A stretch of DNA of 64,000 nucleotides from Citrobacter freundii (GCA_003243445.1 QFQQ01000011.1:62001-126000), one strand, 5' to 3'; positions 1 through 8,449 are shown, counted from the stretch's first letter. Notes: generated by a model from the letters alone, not told the origin. Numbers and translations are program-made.

Positions 1-1
1 A

Positions 2-1477
2 CGCACTGTATTCGGTCACAACTCTGCCAAGAACCAGCAATTGGAAGACCATTATTTCGGATCAATTCCTGAAAGAGTGTATGCTTACATGCGTGACCTC
101 GAAACAGAATGTTACAAACTGGGTATTCCACTGCGTACACGTCACAATGAGGTGGCTCCTGCACAGTTCGAGTGTGCTCCTATCTTTGAAGAGATCAACC
201 TCGCGGTTGACCACAATACCTTGCTGACTGACATCATGAACAGGGTGGCACTCCGTCACAACCTGCGCGTGTTGCTGCACGAGAAACCATTTGCCGGCAT
301 TAACGGTAGTGGTAAACACAACAACTGGTCTATGGCTACCAACACCGGCGTAAACCTGCTGGCTCCCGGTAAAACACCAAAGACCAACCTGATGTTCCTG
401 ACTTTCTTCGTTAACACGATCAAAGCGGTACATGATTATGCTGATCTGATGAGAGCATCTATCGCATCTGCTCCTAACGATCACCGCCTGGGTGCGAACG
501 AAGCTCCTCCTGCGATCATCTCTGTATTCATCGGTCAGTACCTGACTAAAGTGTTGCAGGATGTTAAAGAAAGAGTGGGCAACAAATTCGACGAGCAGGA
601 TGAAAGCATGCTGAAGATCGACATTCACAAAAGCATTCCTGAACTGCTGATGGATAATACTGACCGTAACAGAACTTCTCCATTTGCATTCACTGGTAAT
701 AAATTCGAATTCCGTGCGGTAGGTTCTTCTGCAAACTGCGCCAACCCGATGACCATCCTGAACACGATCATGGCTGAAACGCTGAAAACATTCAAAAAAG
801 ATGTTGATGCGCTGATCGAGAAAGGTGAGAAAAAAGAGATCGCGATCATGCACGTGATCCGCGAGTATATCGTTGCAAGCGAAAAAGTATTGTTCGAAGG
901 TGATGGTTACAGCCAGGCATGGGAAAAAGAAGCAGAGAAAAGAGGTCTTCCAAATGTGAAAACAACTCCTCTTGCGTTGGACGCAATGGTTACCGAGAAA
1001 GCAAAACACCTGTTCGAAAGCAACAATATCTACACGCATTCTGAACTGGAAGCGCGTCATGAGATCGAACTGGAAAAATATATCAAGAAAGTGCAGATCG
1101 AGAGCCGCATCATGGGTGAACTGGCAACCAGCCATATCCTCCCTCCTGCGATCCGCTATCAGAACCTGCTGGCGAAAAACATCGCCGGTCTGAAAGAAGC
1201 TGGCCTGCCTGATGCTGCTTACAGCAATCAAAAACAAATTCTCGACAAGATCTCTGAGCACATCAACAAGGCAAGTGATCTGGTAGAGAAAATGATCGAA
1301 GCAAGAAAGGTTTGCAACAATATGGACAACACACGTACGAAAGCGATCGCTTACCAATCTCAGGTAAAAGACACGTTCTTCGACGAGATCCGTTACCATG
1401 TTGACAAACTCGAATTATTAGTTGACGACAAAGAATGGTACCTGCCTAAATACAGGGAGCTGCTGTTCCTCAGATAA
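2..1477 (+). CDS. glnN: Glutamine synthetase type III, C-terminal part (5' end outside window)
   Basis: Condenses glutamate, ammonia and ATP to glutamine in the cytoplasm. The reading frame is open from base 2, so the gene enters from the left; about 491 residues of a family of roughly 700-730 are visible. Motifs typical of the GSIII class are seen: NEVAPAQFE near the start, GINGSGKHNNWS (ATP/glutamate site region), GANEAPPAIIS, and NRTSPFAFTGNKFEFR followed by VGSSANCANPM. The C-terminal third is helical and charged, as in GSIII. A terminator hairpin follows 20 nt after the TAA. The next gene is convergent. Identity is certain; the symbol follows usage for GSIII in Bacteroides. Confidence 0.95.
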   Translation, partial: RTVFGHNSAKNQQLEDHYFGSIPERVYAYMRDLETECYKLGIPLRTRHNEVAPAQFECAPIFEEINLAVDHNTLLTDIMNRVALRHNLRVLLHEKPFAGINGSGKHNNWSMATNTGVNLLAPGKTPKTNLMFLTFFVNTIKAVHDYADLMRASIASAPNDHRLGANEAPPAIISVFIGQYLTKVLQDVKERVGNKFDEQDESMLKIDIHKSIPELLMDNTDRNRTSPFAFTGNKFEFRAVGSSANCANPMTILNTIMAETLKTFKKDVDALIEKGEKKEIAIMHVIREYIVASEKVLFEGDGYSQAWEKEAEKRGLPNVKTTPLALDAMVTEKAKHLFESNNIYTHSELEARHEIELEKYIKKVQIESRIMGELATSHILPPAIRYQNLLAKNIAGLKEAGLPDAAYSNQKQILDKISEHINKASDLVEKMIEARKVCNNMDNTRTKAIAYQSQVKDTFFDEIRYHVDKLELLVDDKEWYLPKYRELLFLR

Positions 1478-1496
1478 GGTTTACACACATGAGAAA

Positions 1497-1533
1497 ACCC
1501 CGAGCCTCCGGATTATTCCGGGGGCTTTTTTTG
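1497..1533 (+). terminator. Rho-independent terminator of glnN
   Basis: A GC-rich hairpin (AGCCTCCGGA paired with TTCCGGGGGCT, one bulge) followed by a run of seven T, 20 nt after the glnN stop codon. The first fold-back element begins at its last bases. Confidence 0.75.
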
Positions 1534-1687
1534 GCCCCCTCCAAACCTCCCCCTTCAGGGGAGGCTTCGCACATACATCATAAAAGAAAAGTTCTATCGT
1601 ATTGAATAACGAAATTCTATACGATGGAACTTTTCAATTTTTATACTGCTCTAAGCCTCCCCTGAAGGGGGAGGTTTGGAGGGGGCC
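1533..1687. repeat. Fold-back element A1 (family A, CCCCTCTAAATCTC type)
   Basis: Two 35-nt arms (1533-1567 and 1653-1687) are perfect reverse complements; they carry CTCCCCCTTCAGGGGAGG, itself partly self-complementary. Between them lies a second inverted pair (1587-1634, AAAAGTTC...GAACTTTT) around a core TATTGAATAAC...ATTCTATA. It fills the gap between two convergent genes. Five further copies of the family are in the window. Confidence 0.85.
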
Positions 1688-1690
1688 TTC

Positions 1691-2875
1691 TCATTTAAAA
1701 TTAGCCTTCATCACCCGCAAGACATTCCCCCCAAGTAATTTCCTGATTGATTTCGCAGAGTAACCACGGCGGTATAATTCTTCCGTGATCTTTGGATATG
1801 TAGTGACATCTTCCAAACCGATGGGCAGTGAGCTTACGCCATCATAGTCGGAGCCGAGACCGACATAATCATCACCGACAAGTTTTACGATGTAATCGAT
1901 ATGATCAACAAGATCGGAAAGTGTTGGACGAAGCTGGTCCAGTTGTTTGCGATAATAATCCTGCCATTGCTGGCGCATCTTTGCAGAATCCTGTGTGAGT
2001 GTAAAGAGTGAATCCTGAATATGCTTGCGCTCAGCGCTATTGCTTTCGAGCTCATCGGCTCGTTTTGCAAAGGCTTTACTGATGAAACCGGAATAGAAGT
2101 TGATACAGATCACGCCCTTGTTTTGCGCAACAGCTTTTATCTGATCGTCTTTCAGGTTGCGGAAAACAGGACAGAGCGCCCACACTGAACTGTGTGATAA
2201 GATCACTGGTTTCGTAGTAACGGCAATCGCGTCATAAAAAGTTTGTTCGCCCGTGTGTGAAAGATCGACCATCACACCCAGCTCATTCAATTTCTTTACA
2301 ACGTCTTTTCCAAATTCATTTAATCCTTTATGCTTAAGATCATCCGGATGTTCTGTTTCATCCATGGCGCTGCTGGCCCATGATGTGCTGTTGTTCCAGG
2401 TGAGTGTGAGATAACGCATGCCGCGGAGATAGAGCGCTTCAAGTTTGGCCATATCATCTTCTATCATATGTCCGCCCTCTACGCCTATCAGACAAGCGAG
2501 CTTATTCTTTTTCACGGCGCGCCTGATGCTGCGGTAAGAAGTGATCTCAGCCATCCGGTTGTAATTACGGAGAATGATCCGCTTCAATGAATCGATCTCT
2601 TCATTTGCGTCAAGATAAAATGATTTACCGCGTGGCTTATCACCGGTCCAGACCGAAAAGATCTGAACATCCACCCTTCCTTCGCGCCAGCGGTCGAGAT
2701 CGCTATGTCCTTTTGTTTGCCGGGAAGAAATATCTACGCCTTCAAGCGTCTGTGAACTGAGCACATCATTGTGTGCATCCACAACGATCGCTTTGCGATG
2801 GATTACCTCGGGGGATTGGGCAACGCTGCAGAGCGGGAGAAGGAAAAAGGTTATGGTCAGAAGATGCTTTCTCAT
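1691..2875 (-). CDS. Membrane dipeptidase family (peptidase M19), secreted
   Basis: Zinc dipeptidase of the renal-dipeptidase family; 394 aa. Visible signatures are the HxD metal motif in VVDAHNDVLSS, the bridging Glu in LIGVEGGHMI, the His ligands in VDLSHTGEQ and ILSHSSVWAL, and GLGSDYDGV near the C-terminus. A Sec signal peptide (MRKHLLTITFFLLPLCSVAQ) supports the start at 2875; a longer frame to 2941 only translates the upstream repeat. A sequence TAGCTTTG, matching the Bacteroidota -7 box, lies at 2884-2891, 8 nt before this ATG, which would give an almost leaderless mRNA. Substrate (dipeptide, possibly D-amino acid containing) cannot be told. Confidence 0.9.
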   Translation of the reverse strand: MRKHLLTITFFLLPLCSVAQSPEVIHRKAIVVDAHNDVLSSQTLEGVDISSRQTKGHSDLDRWREGRVDVQIFSVWTGDKPRGKSFYLDANEEIDSLKRIILRNYNRMAEITSYRSIRRAVKKNKLACLIGVEGGHMIEDDMAKLEALYLRGMRYLTLTWNNSTSWASSAMDETEHPDDLKHKGLNEFGKDVVKKLNELGVMVDLSHTGEQTFYDAIAVTTKPVILSHSSVWALCPVFRNLKDDQIKAVAQNKGVICINFYSGFISKAFAKRADELESNSAERKHIQDSLFTLTQDSAKMRQQWQDYYRKQLDQLRPTLSDLVDHIDYIVKLVGDDYVGLGSDYDGVSSLPIGLEDVTTYPKITEELYRRGYSAKSIRKLLGGNVLRVMKANFK

Positions 2876-2905
2876 TGGCTGTTCAAAGCTAAGAGAAAAG
2901 TGTAA

Positions 2906-3009
2906 AGGTTTCATAGGTTTCATAAGTTTAATAGGTTTCACAGGTTACTTCAACTTTCGGAGAGTAATAACCTATGAAACCTATTAAACTTATGAAACCT
3001 ATGAAACCT
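2906..3009. repeat. Fold-back element D1 (GGTTTCATA words)
   Basis: Left arm 2906-2947 and right arm 2968-3009 are reverse complements with about one mismatch. Each arm is four to five copies of a 9-nt word: GGTTTCATA, GGTTTCATA, AGTTTAATA, GGTTTCA(C/T)A. It lies after accC and before the dipeptidase gene. Its right arm reaches the accC stop codon. Confidence 0.8.
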
Positions 3010-4346
3010 TACTTTAACTTGAACGACTCGAGGAACTTCGTATTGAAATCCCCGCTCCGGAAACGTTCATCCTGCATCAGCTGCAGGTGGAACGGGATGG
3101 TTGTCTTCACGCCTTCGATCACGTATTCGCTGAGTGCGCGGTACATGGTATCAATGGCTTCGTTGCGTGTACGGGCTACAGTGATCAGTTTGCCGATCAT
3201 GGAATCATAATACGGCGGGATCACATAGCCGGCATAAACGTGACTGTCCACGCGCACGCCATGACCACCAGGCTGATGCAGCGTGGTGATACGACCGGGT
3301 GAGGGACGGAAATCGTTGTATGGATCTTCAGCATTGATACGGCATTCGATGGAATACATCTGCGGGATATAATCATCACCGGAAATGCGTTCGCCCATGG
3401 CGATCTTGATCTGTTCTTTGATCAGATCGAAGTTGATCACCTCTTCCGTAACGCAGTGTTCTACCTGGATACGGGTATTCATTTCCATGAAATAGAAATT
3501 GCGGTGTTTATCAACGAGGAACTCGATTGTACCAACGCTTTCATAATTGATCGCAGAGGCTGCTTTTTTTGCTGCTTCACCCATTTTATAACGGAGCTCA
3601 TCCGTCATAAAAGGAGAGGGAGATTCTTCCACCAGCTTCTGGTGACGGCGCTGGATAGAGCAGTCACGTTCGCTGAGGTGACAAACATTGCCGTACTGGT
3701 CGCCGGCCACCTGGATCTCAATATGTCTTGGCTCTTCCACGAATTTCTCCATGTAGATGCCATCGTTCTTAAATGCAGCAGCTGCTTCAGCTTTAGCAGT
3801 GTCGTATGCTTTTTCCATATCGCCTTCTTCCCATACGATACGCATACCTTTACCACCACCGCCAGCTGTAGCTTTGAGGATAACAGGGTATCCCATATTC
3901 TTTGCCAGTCCTTTGGCTTCTTCGATGCTTTTGAGCAGGCCCTCACCACCGGGTACGACAGGTACACCGGCTTTGATCATGGTTTCTTTTGCGGTGATCT
4001 TATCACCCATACCATTGATCATATCAGCCGTTGGTCCGATAAATTTGATGCCGTGGTCATTACATATGCGCGCAAACTTCGCGTTCTCTGCAAGGAACCC
4101 GTAGCCGGGATGCACCGCATCAGCATTGGTGATCTCCACCGCCGCCATGATATGTGCGATATTAAGGTAAGAGTCGCTGCTTTGTGGCTTACCGATACAA
4201 ACTGCTTCGTCTGCAAATTTCACGTGCAGGCTGTCGCGGTCAGCAGTGGAATAAACGGCCACTGTTTTAATGCCCATCTCCCTGCAGGTCCTGATCACAC
4301 GAAGTGCAATCTCACCACGGTTCGCGATAAGTATTTTTTTAAACAC
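3009..4346 (-). CDS. accC: Acetyl-CoA carboxylase, biotin carboxylase subunit
   Basis: ATP-dependent carboxylation of the biotin on AccB, first half-reaction of malonyl-CoA synthesis; 445 aa, the family length. N-terminal ILIANRGEIALRVIRTCREM, the ATP-grasp glycine loop GGGGKGMRIV (about residue 165), and the signature MEMNTRIQVEH are present; the residue after VEH is Cys where Pro is common. Start is GTG at 4346. It follows accB on the same strand, but 130 nt with a fold-back element separate them, so the two may be one transcript with an internal structure or separate units. accA is 27 kb away; accD is not in the window. Confidence 0.96.
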   Translation of the reverse strand: MFKKILIANRGEIALRVIRTCREMGIKTVAVYSTADRDSLHVKFADEAVCIGKPQSSDSYLNIAHIMAAVEITNADAVHPGYGFLAENAKFARICNDHGIKFIGPTADMINGMGDKITAKETMIKAGVPVVPGGEGLLKSIEEAKGLAKNMGYPVILKATAGGGGKGMRIVWEEGDMEKAYDTAKAEAAAAFKNDGIYMEKFVEEPRHIEIQVAGDQYGNVCHLSERDCSIQRRHQKLVEESPSPFMTDELRYKMGEAAKKAASAINYESVGTIEFLVDKHRNFYFMEMNTRIQVEHCVTEEVINFDLIKEQIKIAMGERISGDDYIPQMYSIECRINAEDPYNDFRPSPGRITTLHQPGGHGVRVDSHVYAGYVIPPYYDSMIGKLITVARTRNEAIDTMYRALSEYVIEGVKTTIPFHLQLMQDERFRSGDFNTKFLESFKLK

Positions 4347-4388
4347 GAATAGTCGATTAAGAATTAGAAAATCAAAACACGCATCAGG

Positions 4389-4473
4389 GTTTAAAAGTTT
4401 AAATGCTTAATTGTTTAAAAGTTGACTCTTGCAGGCGCAACACTTAAACTTTTAAACGATTAAACTTTAAAAC
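4389..4473. repeat. Fold-back element G (TTTAAAAG words)
   Basis: Inverted arms rich in TTTAAAAG/CTTTTAAA words (about 4389-4424 and 4437-4473) with a short GC-containing loop (CTTGCAGGCGCA). Located between accB and accC, three bases from the accB stop codon. Only copy of this word family that I see. Confidence 0.6.
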
Positions 4474-4476
4474 CTA

Positions 4477-4953
4477 CTATGGTTCAACCAGGAACAGCGG
4501 CTGATCATACTCTACCGGAGAAGCGTCTTCTACCAGCACTTTCACGATCTTACCGCTTACTTCGCTTTCAATCTCGTTGAACAGTTTCATGGCTTCGATG
4601 ATACAAACAACCTTTCCGGAATTCACTTCATCCCCAACTTCCACGAAGTTTGGTTTGTCTGGTGAAGCCTTACGGTAGAAGGTTCCGATCATCGGACTTT
4701 TGATAGTAATAAGGTTGGATGGAGTTGCGTCTGCAGCTTTTGGCTTTTCAGCAGCAGGGGCAGCTTGTGTAGCGGCAGGAGCAGGCGGAGGAGCGGAATA
4801 AACCGGTGCAACAGGAGCAGCCTGTACGACCTGTGTGATCTGATCTTCTTTTTGTTTGATCGTCACTTTGAAGTCTTTCTGCTCGATCGTCACTTCCCCG
4901 ATGTTTGATTTGTTGATCATCTTGATCAATTCCTGGATCTGTTTGAAGTCCAT
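4477..4953 (-). CDS. accB: Acetyl-CoA carboxylase, biotin carboxyl carrier protein
   Basis: Carries biotin between AccC and the carboxyltransferase. 158 aa from the ATG at 4953 (MDFKQIQELIK, the usual BCCP start); a TTG three codons upstream is less likely. An Ala/Pro-rich linker (about residues 46-75) joins the N-terminal region to the biotinyl domain; the biotinylated lysine is K123 in EAMKLFNEIE. Normal length. A -7-like TTAAATTG lies six nt before the ATG. Confidence 0.95.
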   Translation of the reverse strand: MDFKQIQELIKMINKSNIGEVTIEQKDFKVTIKQKEDQITQVVQAAPVAPVYSAPPPAPAATQAAPAAEKPKAADATPSNLITIKSPMIGTFYRKASPDKPNFVEVGDEVNSGKVVCIIEAMKLFNEIESEVSGKIVKVLVEDASPVEYDQPLFLVEP

Positions 4954-5051
4954 GTTTTTCAATTTAACAGGTATTTTATTTTACTAAACAGATCATAGCA
5001 TTGCCCCGATAGGAAATAACGTTATGATCTGGCATGTCAAAAAATATGATC

Positions 5052-5159
5052 AAAGTAAAAAGTCAAAAGTAAAAATTCAAAAACCTCACCAACGGCTGTT
5101 CGCTGACGAATAGGCGGCGGTTTTTACTTTTGACTTTTTAATTTTGACTTTTTAATTAT
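5052..5159. repeat. Fold-back element F1 (AAAAGTCA words)
   Basis: Left arm made of AAAGTCA/AAAGTAA/AAATTCA words (about 5052-5092) and right arm of the complementary words TTTTACTTTTGACTTTTT (about 5118-5157). It separates efp from accB on the minus strand. Confidence 0.7.
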
Positions 5160-5239
5160 TTGAGGCGGCTAAGATAGGGAAATCAAACTGAGCAAATCAA
5201 GTATTTTTTCCCGTTTTCCCCCGAAAATGGGGTAAAACC

Positions 5240-5285
5240 TATAGAAAATGGCCTGAAATCGATCGATTTCAGGCCATTTTCTATA
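5240..5285 (-). terminator. Perfect 46-nt palindrome after efp
   Basis: A palindrome with no mismatches and no central loop: 23 nt beginning TATAGAAAATGGCCTGAAAT read identically on both strands. It starts 12 nt after the efp stop codon on the minus strand and is followed there by GGTTTTACC. Likely the efp terminator; in DNA it could also extrude as a cruciform. Confidence 0.6.
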
Positions 5286-5296
5286 AAAACGAGTTC

Positions 5297-5863
5297 TTAT
5301 TCTTTTACCCTTTCCACGTATTCTCCGGTTTTGGTGTTGATACGGATCAGCTCTCCTTCGTTTACAAATAAGGGCACGCTCACCGTTGCGCCTGTTTCGA
5401 CCGTTGCTGGTTTCAGCGTGCGGGTGGCAGTGTCTCCTCTCAGACCTGGTTCAGTATAGGTTACGAGCATCACGATCTTGTCCGGAAGTTCCACGCTCAT
5501 CGGTTGTTCTGTTTCAGTATTGAAGAGTACAGATACTTCCTGTCCGTCTTTCAGGAACTGGGGAGCATCAACGAGGTTTTCCTGCAGTGCAATCTGTTCG
5601 AAAGTTTCCTGATCCATGAAATTGTAGCCGGTATCGTCCTTGTACAGGAACTGATACGCTCTTTTTTCCACGCGAACCGGGAAGATGGTATCGCCTGAGT
5701 TCCAGGTTTTTTCGATGGAGCGGTTGTTATCTACCCCTTTCAGCTTTGCCCACACTTTAGCGGCTGCACGTGCCGTTTTGTTTTCACCAAATTCGACAAC
5801 GGTATAAAGGCTGCCATCGAGTTTGATGATCAAGCCACGGCTGATATCTGCAGTATTTGCCAT
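5297..5863 (-). CDS. efp: Elongation factor P with arginine at the tip position
   Basis: Rescues ribosomes stalled on polyproline. 188 aa from the ATG at 5863 (MANTADISRGL); the longer frame upstream is repeat translation. The second and third domains are ordinary (VTYTEPGLRGDTATRTLKPA, TVETGATVSVPLFVNEGE). The domain-1 loop is unusual: aligned with the common KPGKGxAxVRxKLK it reads KTARAAAKVWAKLK, so the modified lysine is replaced by R32 and both Pro-Gly and the second Gly are gone. R32 is the number of the rhamnosylated arginine in EarP-type EF-P, but no earP is visible nearby. The gene for the polyproline-rich M56 protein lies directly upstream. Confidence 0.95.
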   Translation of the reverse strand: MANTADISRGLIIKLDGSLYTVVEFGENKTARAAAKVWAKLKGVDNNRSIEKTWNSGDTIFPVRVEKRAYQFLYKDDTGYNFMDQETFEQIALQENLVDAPQFLKDGQEVSVLFNTETEQPMSVELPDKIVMLVTYTEPGLRGDTATRTLKPATVETGATVSVPLFVNEGELIRINTKTGEYVERVKE

Positions 5864-5884
5864 AAAAAGTCTTTTTTGAGGCGG

Positions 5885-5915
5885 CAAAGATAAGGGTTGG
5901 CCATCGTAAACCAAA
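5885..5915 (-). promoter_or_regulatory. Promoter of efp (Bacteroidota sigma type)
   Basis: On the minus strand TTTG (5912-5915), 19 nt, then TATCTTTG (5885-5892), an exact fit to the TTTG/TAnnTTTG consensus. The ATG is 21 nt downstream of the -7 box. Confidence 0.7.
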
Positions 5916-5963
5916 AGAGAGGGGTTGATGTACCTGCGGCCCGGATATATTTTTATGACCGGG

Positions 5964-6112
5964 CATCGTAAGCTCCCGCTGATCACGCAGATATCATTCT
6001 TTTGCTGAAGACCCCTGGCCAAAGGCGGGGTTCTATATTTTGGCCCGCAGATGACGCAGATCGATTACTATGATCCGAAATTGATCTGCGTGATCAGCGG
6101 GAGCTTACGATG
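5964..6112. repeat. Fold-back element B1 (CGCAGAT words)
   Basis: Outer arms 5964-5993 and 6083-6112 (CATCGTAAGCTCCCGCTGAT... and its complement) are about 29 nt and nearly perfect. A further CCGCAGATGACGCAGAT copy lies inside near 6045. Located upstream of the efp promoter and after the M56 gene. Confidence 0.75.
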
Positions 6113-6129
6113 AATTATCCAAAACAACA

Positions 6130-6156
6130 GCTCCCTATGATTGATTCATAGGGAGC
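6130..6156 (-). terminator. Terminator hairpin of the M56 gene
   Basis: GCTCCCTATGA, 5-nt loop, TCATAGGGAGC (11 bp stem), beginning 15 nt after the stop codon on the minus strand and followed there by TGTTGTTTTGG. Confidence 0.55.
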
Positions 6157-6170
6157 AGTACAATTCCAGC

Positions 6171-8009
6171 TTAACATACATACGGAGACTCCGGGGGAGC
6201 TTCACCATAATTCTTTTTAAATCTTTCTACATCTTTTTTGTCGCTGATGTTATACATATCCCAGTTTCCGTTTTTAAAATACACCTGGAGATATACCGTT
6301 CCCGGCTTCAAACCGGTTTTCTGAGCCAGCTCCAATCCGAGTGCGCCCGTTACCGGTGCATTCTGCACAATACCCCAACCTAATCTTTCAATTTTAGCAT
6401 GGTGCTTTACGAAACTCTGTTCGCTTGCGGTTGGTTTGCGGCCAGTGGTAGAGCCGTCCTTCGATGAAGTTCCGGCAGGCGGAGGTGGCAAAGGAGGTTC
6501 AGGCAATTTGCCATACTTCTTTTCAAATGCAGCTTTTTCGTCTGCATTATTCAGATCATACGTTTCTTTCTTTCCGTCCTTCAGCGTCACCGTTGCCTGA
6601 TTATTCGTTACCTGCATGCTGGTCACATTTGCCGGTAGCTTTGGCGGTTTAGGTGGTGGCGGTGGTGGTACCGCATGCGCAGCACCCTGCATATCCATCG
6701 CCGGTGGCGGCGGGGGCGGTGGTATTGAGCCGGCCTTTGTTGAACCTACGGCTGGCGGTGGTGGTGGTGGCGGTTCTATTGGAAGTGGCGGTGGCGGAGG
6801 AGGCACTTCTCCATAGAGATTTTCATAATGATCCTTGTCTTTGTTCCAATCCGTCAGCAGTACTTTCTTTACAAGTTTCTGATCTTTGTCTTTTACCACT
6901 ACCATGCAATTGCCTTTGTTGCCATCCACGGTAATCGTATAACCCTTACTGTTTACGAAAGGTGTAGTGTCGGTTGCGGCAGGTGCAGTAGCAGGCCCGC
7001 TTATCGCCGGAGCCGCAGTTACCGAAGCACCAGCAATAGCAGGCACATCCGCGGAAGCGGGTGTTACAACGGGTTTGTCATCAATAACAGCAAGAGACTG
7101 TTTGGCGACAGGCAATGTGTCATTACTCAAAGTCTTCTGCCGGAATGCGAGCAGCAGCACCGCCACGGCCGGGACGATCAGCAGAAGCCGTAACAACTGA
7201 CGCTTCGAGGTCTGGTTTTTGTTCATCATGGCTATACGTTTTTTTAATGAGGAAAAATTGAATTGATTGGCTATACTAAAGTGATTATTACCGATAACTT
7301 TCAGCAGCATATACTGATACTGCTTTTTATTCAACCCGCTCTTTACCACCTGCTCGTCGGCGATAAATTCGAGATTCTGACGGATACTCGCACGCAACAA
7401 CCATACAAAAGGATTATACCAGTTGAGCATACAAAGCAATTCAGCCCAAAGTATATCTATACTGTGCTTTTGTTTTACATGTACAAATTCATGACGGATG
7501 ATCTCGCGCAACTCCTCTTCGCTATGCAGTGTGTGATTGATAAAAACCGCATTGCCAAAAGAGAAGGGCATGATATTCTTGTCCACCTGGTAGACCCTCA
7601 AACCTTCTTCATTCAGTAACCTTGCCTGTTTTCTGATCCGGAGAAATGATATATAACGGATACAGAACAGAAGTACGAGTATCACAGAACCGGCGATCAA
7701 TCCATATAATAAGAAGTCCCAGTAATCAGTGGAACCCGTCAGTATCACCGGATCGCAGACCTCGTTGGTAACCGTTGTCAGTTGCCATGCGGGAATGAAA
7801 CTGGTAATGTTTCCATCTCCCCAACTGCGTGCCTTCAATGCCGGTGTGATATTGATCAGTGGAATAAAAAAGCAAAGCATGGTATAAGCAAGCAGGTAAA
7901 ACCTGTTGCAGTTATAAAAGGTCAGCCTGCGCAACAATAACTGGTAAAAAAGATAAACCAGCGCGAGACTGAGCGAAAGCTTCAACAGGTATTGAATAAC
8001 GAGAGGCAT
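6171..8009 (-). CDS. BlaR1/MecR1-type M56 membrane metallopeptidase with proline-rich tail
   Basis: 612 aa. Four probable membrane helices (about residues 3-24, 37-56, 100-122, 276-296) and the zinc protease motif HEFVH (H173, E174, H177) with a downstream Glu in LEFIADE, as in BlaR1/MecR1 sensors that cleave BlaI-type repressors. After the last helix, instead of a penicillin-binding domain, there is an Ala/Pro-rich periplasmic part with several runs of 5-8 prolines (VPPPPPPLP type) separating two or three short beta-rich segments that share a KKxYGxxPE-like ending. It follows the BlaI-like gene by 42 nt, so both are probably one operon. The signal sensed is unknown; it need not be a beta-lactam. 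Confidence 0.88.
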   Translation of the reverse strand: MPLVIQYLLKLSLSLALVYLFYQLLLRRLTFYNCNRFYLLAYTMLCFFIPLINITPALKARSWGDGNITSFIPAWQLTTVTNEVCDPVILTGSTDYWDFLLYGLIAGSVILVLLFCIRYISFLRIRKQARLLNEEGLRVYQVDKNIMPFSFGNAVFINHTLHSEEELREIIRHEFVHVKQKHSIDILWAELLCMLNWYNPFVWLLRASIRQNLEFIADEQVVKSGLNKKQYQYMLLKVIGNNHFSIANQFNFSSLKKRIAMMNKNQTSKRQLLRLLLIVPAVAVLLLAFRQKTLSNDTLPVAKQSLAVIDDKPVVTPASADVPAIAGASVTAAPAISGPATAPAATDTTPFVNSKGYTITVDGNKGNCMVVVKDKDQKLVKKVLLTDWNKDKDHYENLYGEVPPPPPPLPIEPPPPPPPAVGSTKAGSIPPPPPPPAMDMQGAAHAVPPPPPPKPPKLPANVTSMQVTNNQATVTLKDGKKETYDLNNADEKAAFEKKYGKLPEPPLPPPPAGTSSKDGSTTGRKPTASEQSFVKHHAKIERLGWGIVQNAPVTGALGLELAQKTGLKPGTVYLQVYFKNGNWDMYNISDKKDVERFKKNYGEAPPESPYVC

Positions 8010-8051
8010 AAGTTAGGTTGAATCGTGAATGAAATCCGGATAGAAGACTTG

Positions 8052-8411
8052 TTACTTATTTCCTTTTTCGATCATGTCGATGATCTCTTTCAATTCTTTG
8101 GCCGACAGTTTCTTTTGTTCCACAAAAAAATTGACCATTTCTTTATAAGAGTTATCGAAGTATTCTTTTACCACGCTTCCCATAAATTTCTTTTTGTATT
8201 CTTCTTCGGAGACGGCGGGCTTGTAGAGATAGGTATTGCCGGAAAGCCTGCTGTGGAGGTAAGCTTTTTTCTCCAGGTTCTTTACCGTGGAAGCGATGGT
8301 GGTATAGGGCTGGGAGGTTTCCATCTGCTCCATGAAAGATTTGATATTACCTTCTCCACTGCGCCAGATGGCCAGCATGATCTCTTCTTCCTGTGCGGTC
8401 AGCTTTTCCAT
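8052..8411 (-). CDS. BlaI/MecI/CopY-family transcriptional repressor
   Basis: 119 aa winged-helix repressor: LTAQEEEIMLAIWRSGEG, then recognition-helix region YTTIASTVKNLEKKAYLHSR, and a C-terminal dimerisation helix. Family members bind dyads as dimers and are cleaved by the M56 partner encoded next. Two dyad operators lie immediately upstream of its start codon, so autoregulation is likely. Confidence 0.92.
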   Translation of the reverse strand: MEKLTAQEEEIMLAIWRSGEGNIKSFMEQMETSQPYTTIASTVKNLEKKAYLHSRLSGNTYLYKPAVSEEEYKKKFMGSVVKEYFDNSYKEMVNFFVEQKKLSAKELKEIIDMIEKGNK

Positions 8412-8414
8412 ATC

Positions 8415-8449
8415 TACGAACTTTTCGTAAAGATTACGAATTTCTCGTA
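8415..8449 (-). promoter_or_regulatory. Two BlaI-type operator dyads
   Basis: TACGAACTTTTCGTA (8415-8429, perfect 6+6 dyad) and TACGAATTTCTCGTA (8435-8449, 5+5 dyad), centres exactly 20 bp apart (two helical turns), the nearer one 3 nt from the repressor ATG. On the minus strand a TTG about 19 nt before TAATCTTT would place the second dyad in the promoter spacer. Confidence 0.75.

Noticed and set aside
62..1399. Long minus-strand open frame opposite glnN
   Set aside because: It is the antisense of a clear glutamine synthetase; the translation is rich in Cys, His and Phe and matches no family.
2876..2941. N-terminal extension of the dipeptidase (MKPIKLMKPMKP)
   Set aside because: These residues are the translation of GGTTTCATA repeat words; the signal peptide starts at 2875.
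3456..4352. Long plus-strand open frame opposite accC
   Set aside because: Antisense of accC; composition (Phe, His, Cys) typical of a shadow frame.
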